64,000 bases of DNA, from assembly GCF_030410045.1 (NCBI RefSeq), contig NZ_JAUFRA010000004.1, positions 248,001 to 312,000 on the forward strand, read 5' to 3'. Source of the DNA: Marivivens donghaensis (GTDB lineage Bacteria > Pseudomonadota > Alphaproteobacteria > Rhodobacterales > Rhodobacteraceae). Every line of letters begins with the position of its first letter. Positions within the stretch are counted from its first letter, which is position 1. The notes beneath the pieces were generated by a model, which saw only the letters and a list, made by a program, of their open reading frames with translations, was not told where the DNA came from and did not search any database. The position numbers and the translations under genes are program-made. Of this stretch, positions 61,085-64,000 are shown in pieces.

Positions 61085-61927
61085 ATGGCCCGTATTGATG
61101 AACTCCCCCCACTGCGCGAGGTGATCGCGACGCACCAGCTTTCGGCAAAGAAATCGCTGGGGCAGAACTTTTTGCTCGACCTGAATCTGACTGCGAAAAT
61201 CGCGCGTCAGGCAGGTGATCTGAGTGGGGCGGATGTTCTCGAAATCGGGCCAGGGCCGGGGGGGTTGACCCGCGGTCTGCTGGCCGAAGGCGCGCGCCGC
61301 GTGCTCGCCATCGAAAAAGACGAACGTTGCCTGCCTGCCTTGCAAGAAATCTCGGACGCTTATGACGGGCGTTTGCAGGTGATCAACGGCGATGCGCTGG
61401 AAATTGATCCGCTGCAATACCTCACCCCGCCGATCAAAATCGCAGCGAACCTGCCTTATAACGTTGGGACAGAACTCTTGGTGCGGTGGTTGACGCCGAA
61501 AGAATGGCCGCCGTTCTGGCAATCGTTGACGCTGATGTTCCAAAAGGAAGTCGCCGAACGCATCGTCGCCCAGCCCGGCAGCAAGGCTTATGGCCGTTTG
61601 GCCATCCTCGCCCAGTGGCGAGCAGATGCGAAAATCGTGCTCGACCTGCCGCCGCAAGCCTTCACGCCGCCGCCCAAAGTGTCGTCGGCTGTGGTTCATC
61701 TGACCGCATTGCCCGAACCGCGTTTCCCTGCGGATGCCGCGACCCTATCGCGTGTCGTCGCCGCTGGGTTCAATCAGCGTCGCAAAATGCTGCGGGCCTC
61801 GCTCAAGGGCGTTGCCCCGAATATCGAAGATCACCTAATCGCCGCAGGAATTCAGCCGACAGAGCGCGCAGAGCAGGTCAGTCTGGAACAGTTCTGCGCG
61901 CTGGCTCGGTCGATTAAGGACGCGTAA
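61085..61927 (+). CDS. rsmA: 16S rRNA (adenine1518/1519-N6)-dimethyltransferase
   Basis: A 280-residue KsgA/RsmA methyltransferase. It opens 'ATHQLSAKKSLGQNFLLDLN', followed by the SAM loop 'VLEIGPGPGGLTRGLL' (about residue 56). The NLPY catalytic motif is in 'AANLPYNVGTELLVRWL' near residue 122. It dimethylates two adenines near the 16S 3' end in 30S maturation. Its 3' end overlaps convergent tag by 14 bases. Confidence 0.96.
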   Translation: MARIDELPPLREVIATHQLSAKKSLGQNFLLDLNLTAKIARQAGDLSGADVLEIGPGPGGLTRGLLAEGARRVLAIEKDERCLPALQEISDAYDGRLQVINGDALEIDPLQYLTPPIKIAANLPYNVGTELLVRWLTPKEWPPFWQSLTLMFQKEVAERIVAQPGSKAYGRLAILAQWRADAKIVLDLPPQAFTPPPKVSSAVVHLTALPEPRFPADAATLSRVVAAGFNQRRKMLRASLKGVAPNIEDHLIAAGIQPTERAEQVSLEQFCALARSIKDA

Positions 61928-62516
61928 ATCCCGCGATTGCCGCGGCTGAGATCGCACGATGGTGGCAGCCCTCAACATGGTCGTTCACCATGCCCGTGGC
62001 CTGCATAAACGCATAGGCCGTGGTGGGGCCTACGAATTTCCAGCCGAGCTTTTTCATCGCTTTCGACATCGCCTCTGCGGCGGGTGAGGTGCCGCGCTGC
62101 ACCGTGCCAGAGCCGAGGTCGTTGGGATCGGCAAACGACCATAGGAACGTGGCGAGCGATCCGTGGGTGGCAATCGCCTCTAGCGCACGATTGGCGTTGT
62201 TGATTGTAGCTGTGATCTTACCGCGATGGCGCACGATGCCTGTGTCATTCAACAAACGCTCAATATCCGCCTCGTCAAATTGCGCGATAGTGGCAATGTC
62301 GAAATTGGCAAAGCCACGGCGGAACCCATCGCGTTTTTCCAAAATCGTTCGCCAGCTCAGTCCTGACTGAAACGATTCGAGTGTGATCTTTTCAAAGAGG
62401 GTGCGGTCGTCGGCGGTCGGAACGCCCCAATCGTCATCGTGATAGGCGATGTATTGCTCTGTCGCAGTGCACCACCAGCAGCGGTTCAAACCGTCCGAAG
62501 TCTGTTCAATTTTCAT
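61914..62516 (-). CDS. tag: DNA-3-methyladenine glycosylase I
   Basis: A 200-residue base-excision enzyme removing 3-methyladenine. Family marks are 'NRCWWCTATEQYIAYHDDDW' (zinc Cys and active-site region, residues 11-30), 'SFQSGLSWRTILEKRDGFR', and the C-terminal 'DHVEGCHHR' zinc ligands. It follows the DUF4167 gene in the same orientation but is separated by a terminator. Confidence 0.95.
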   Translation of the reverse strand: MKIEQTSDGLNRCWWCTATEQYIAYHDDDWGVPTADDRTLFEKITLESFQSGLSWRTILEKRDGFRRGFANFDIATIAQFDEADIERLLNDTGIVRHRGKITATINNANRALEAIATHGSLATFLWSFADPNDLGSGTVQRGTSPAAEAMSKAMKKLGWKFVGPTTAYAFMQATGMVNDHVEGCHHRAISAAAIAGFTRP

Positions 62517-62526
62517 AATAAACCAA

Positions 62527-62557
62527 ATAAAAAACCCGACCGTTTCGGGTCGGGTTT
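62527..62557 (-). terminator. Intrinsic terminator after the DUF4167 gene
   Basis: A 10-base stem (AAACCCGACC at 62532-62541, complement at 62548-62557) with a 6-base loop. On the minus strand it leads into T6. Confidence 0.9.
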
Positions 62558-62561
62558 CAGT

Positions 62562-63191
62562 TTACTCTGCCGCGGCGGGGCTGTCATCGCTTGGCGTGTC
62601 AGCTTTTGCCTTGGGTTTGCGCGGCGCACGCGGTTTGCGAGGCGCTTTTTTCGGCTCTTCCGCCTCTGGCGCTTTGCTTTCAGGTGTCTCAACCAGACCG
62701 TTGTCGTCTTCGTCCTCGGACTGAGTTTCGATCACATCCTCGCGGCGCGGACGGCGAGCCTCGCGGTGCGGGCGGTCTTCGCGCTGCGGACGTTCAGGAC
62801 GATCCTCAGACACGTCAGGTTGTTCGCCTGCGCCAGCTGCTTGCTCTTCCTGAGCCTTCAGGCGATCCGCGCGTTCGCGGTCACGTTCTGCCTGACGCTG
62901 ACGGTTTTGTTCTTCTTGCTCTTCGCGGGCCTTATCGACCTCACGCTGAGCTTCAGCCAAAATCCGAAGGTAGTGTTCGGCGTGCTGGGCAAAGTTCTCT
63001 GCCGCGACGCGGTCGCCGGACAACTGCGCATCGCGGTGCAGCTGGTTGTATTTCTCGATGATTTGTTGCGGTGTCCCGCGCACTTTTCCATCAGGACCCG
63101 AGCTATCAAACACTCGGTTAATGATGTTACCGCCAGACGGACGGTTGTTGTTGCGGTTCTTACCGCGGGACCGTGATTTCGAAGATCTCAT
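62562..63191 (-). CDS. DUF4167 domain protein
   Basis: A 209-residue protein. The conserved DUF4167 domain is N-terminal ('NIINRVFDSSGPDGKVRGT', 'AENFAQHAEHYLRILAEA', residues about 21-85), preceded by an Arg/Ser/Asn-rich basic tail. The rest is low-complexity, with a Glu/Arg-rich middle and a Pro/Lys-rich end. The composition suggests nucleic-acid or ribosome contact, but function is unknown. It sits downstream of prmC in the arrangement usual for alphaproteobacteria. The ATG at 63191 is used. Confidence 0.88.
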   Translation of the reverse strand: MRSSKSRSRGKNRNNNRPSGGNIINRVFDSSGPDGKVRGTPQQIIEKYNQLHRDAQLSGDRVAAENFAQHAEHYLRILAEAQREVDKAREEQEEQNRQRQAERDRERADRLKAQEEQAAGAGEQPDVSEDRPERPQREDRPHREARRPRREDVIETQSEDEDDNGLVETPESKAPEAEEPKKAPRKPRAPRKPKAKADTPSDDSPAAAE

Positions 63192-63400
63192 GAACGTGCT
63201 TTCGGGCAGCGGAAAATGCGTTGCGTTTGGCTTTCCCATCTACGGGACAAAATGCCAAAGATGTTCAGGCGAATATCAGAGAGAGGCCGAAGCCTTCTGT
63301 CTTCTGATGTCCTGTGACTACCCTTCAAACTGGATACGTTACAAGTCTAAAATGCAATGAATCCGACGAAAGGCGTGCTTTTCTGCACAGAACGGGTGGA

Positions 63401-64000
63401 TTAACCGCGATATTCGCCCGAAACGACCCGATCCCGTCCATCAAGGTCCTGAATCACCCGAACCTTTTCAAACCCGTTGTCCGCAAACATTTGCGCGACG
63501 GCGCCGGCTTGAGTGGGGCCGATTTCGACGATTAGGCGACCGCCAACGCGCAATAGACCCGCCGCCTGTTGGCTGATCTCGCGGTAGGCGGATAGCCCAT
63601 CACCGCCGTCCGTCAGCGCCATATGTGGTTCGTGATCGTGGACTTCGGGCGATAGACCGTCCATTTCGTCCAGCCCGATATAGGGCGGGTTCGACACAAC
63701 CAGATCGACCTGACCTTCGATGCCATCCGCCCAAGAGGTGCGCAGGATAGCGGCCCGTTCACCAAGGTCGAGCGCGTGCATGTTATCCTCTGCCACGCGG
63801 CAGGCGTCCTCTGACAGATCGGTGCCTACGCCCCGCGCTTCGGGCATTTCAGCGAGAAGCGTCAGGAGGATACAGCCCGATCCCGTGCCAAGGTCGATGA
63901 CGCTGGCAAAGGCATCTTGGAGCGCGACTTCTATCAGGATTTCGGTTTCAGGCCGCGGGTCGAGAACGTTCCGCGTGACCTTGAACCGACGCCCGTAAAA
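63401..64000 (-). CDS. prmC: Peptide chain release factor N5-glutamine methyltransferase, C-terminal part (window edge)
   Basis: An open frame reaching the window edge, giving 199 residues of PrmC (HemK). Visible parts are 'RNVLDPRPETEILIEVAL', the SAM loop 'IDLGTGSGCILLTLL' and the catalytic NPPY in 'DLVVSNPPYIGLDEMDG'. The enzyme methylates the GGQ glutamine of release factors, including RF2 at 31921-33048. An internal ATG at 63847 is not the real start because the SAM loop lies upstream of it. The N-terminal part is outside the window. The 209-base gap to DUF4167 holds nothing I can identify. Confidence 0.93.
   Translation of the reverse strand, partial: FYGRRFKVTRNVLDPRPETEILIEVALQDAFASVIDLGTGSGCILLTLLAEMPEARGVGTDLSEDACRVAEDNMHALDLGERAAILRTSWADGIEGQVDLVVSNPPYIGLDEMDGLSPEVHDHEPHMALTDGGDGLSAYREISQQAAGLLRVGGRLIVEIGPTQAGAVAQMFADNGFEKVRVIQDLDGRDRVVSGEYRG

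Noticed and set aside
1..64000. Prophage, insertion sequence, integron or defence island
   Set aside because: No transposase, integrase, phage structural, toxin-antitoxin or restriction genes were recognised on either strand, and the two tRNA genes show no adjacent integrase or duplicated tRNA end fragment.

Overview
The window is a gene-dense, moderately GC-rich stretch of bacterial chromosome. It reads as an alphaproteobacterium of the Rhodobacterales, roseobacter type. The signs are the protein N-termini (IF-3 opening IARRPHNAPP, DUF4167 next to prmC, an MmsA/valine cluster), the gene neighbourhoods (radA-cvpA-purF, surE-pcm-nlpD, dnaB-alr), a GTTC-N7-GTTC LexA site at uvrA, and a TTGAC-type tRNA promoter. 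I cannot name the genus. I see no prophage, transposase, CRISPR array or rRNA operon. Nearly everything is housekeeping, with little sign of recent transfer.

Layout. 1-483 is the end of an iron-type ABC ATPase, followed by a convergent WYL regulator. 1.3-3.7 kb is tatABC plus a DUF815 ATPase, meeting nlpD-pcm-surE head-on at a perfect palindromic terminator. 6.4-12.4 kb (minus) is a chain: coiled-coil membrane protein, pqiA, radA, cvpA, purF, a PilP-like small protein and an SDR. 12.7-16.8 kb (minus) is dnaB-alr-mlaE-mlaF. 17-18.7 kb is pyrC-pyrE. 18.9-23 kb (plus) is a four-gene molybdenum-hydroxylase maturation set (CoxD-like, CoxE-like, XdhC, molybdopterin-binding) with no hydroxylase beside it. 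infC follows, with a non-canonical AUA start, then an Ala-rich repeat membrane protein, two identical tRNA-Asp genes and a thiol-disulfide protein. 26-32 kb carries an aminotransferase, an AMIN amidase, a methyltransferase and PBP1A. 32-37 kb has prfB, a DUF2189 membrane protein, an overlapping M23 peptidase/bactofilin pair, DUF455 and a peroxiredoxin. 37-45 kb has a large AsmA-like protein, queA, an MFS/DUF924 pair behind a Pho-box-like repeat, and a lone lpd. 45-49 kb has rhodanese, SOS-type uvrA and a DUF2892 protein. 49-54 kb is valine/isobutyrate degradation (mmsA, acyl-CoA dehydrogenase, hydrolase, mmsB) with a divergent LysR regulator. 54-64 kb has a CBS protein, coaD, an ABC-F ATPase bracketed by inverted REP-like elements, an iron-binding protein, mazG, an M20 amidohydrolase, rsmA, tag, DUF4167 and the C-terminal part of prmC.

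Themes. Cell-envelope functions recur: Tat export, NlpD with a degenerate LytM domain, an AMIN amidase, PBP1A, M23 plus bactofilin, MlaEF, an AsmA-like lipid-transfer protein, and alanine racemase for peptidoglycan. Several intergenic regions hold readable regulatory sites: a LexA box around the uvrA -10, palindromes at the acyl-CoA dehydrogenase, lpd, rhodanese and WYL-regulator genes, and a Pho-box-like repeat. No intergenic stretch exceeds 300 bases. The likeliest under-described items are the orphan Mo-hydroxylase maturation operon, the Ala-rich helical protein, and the REP-like pair.
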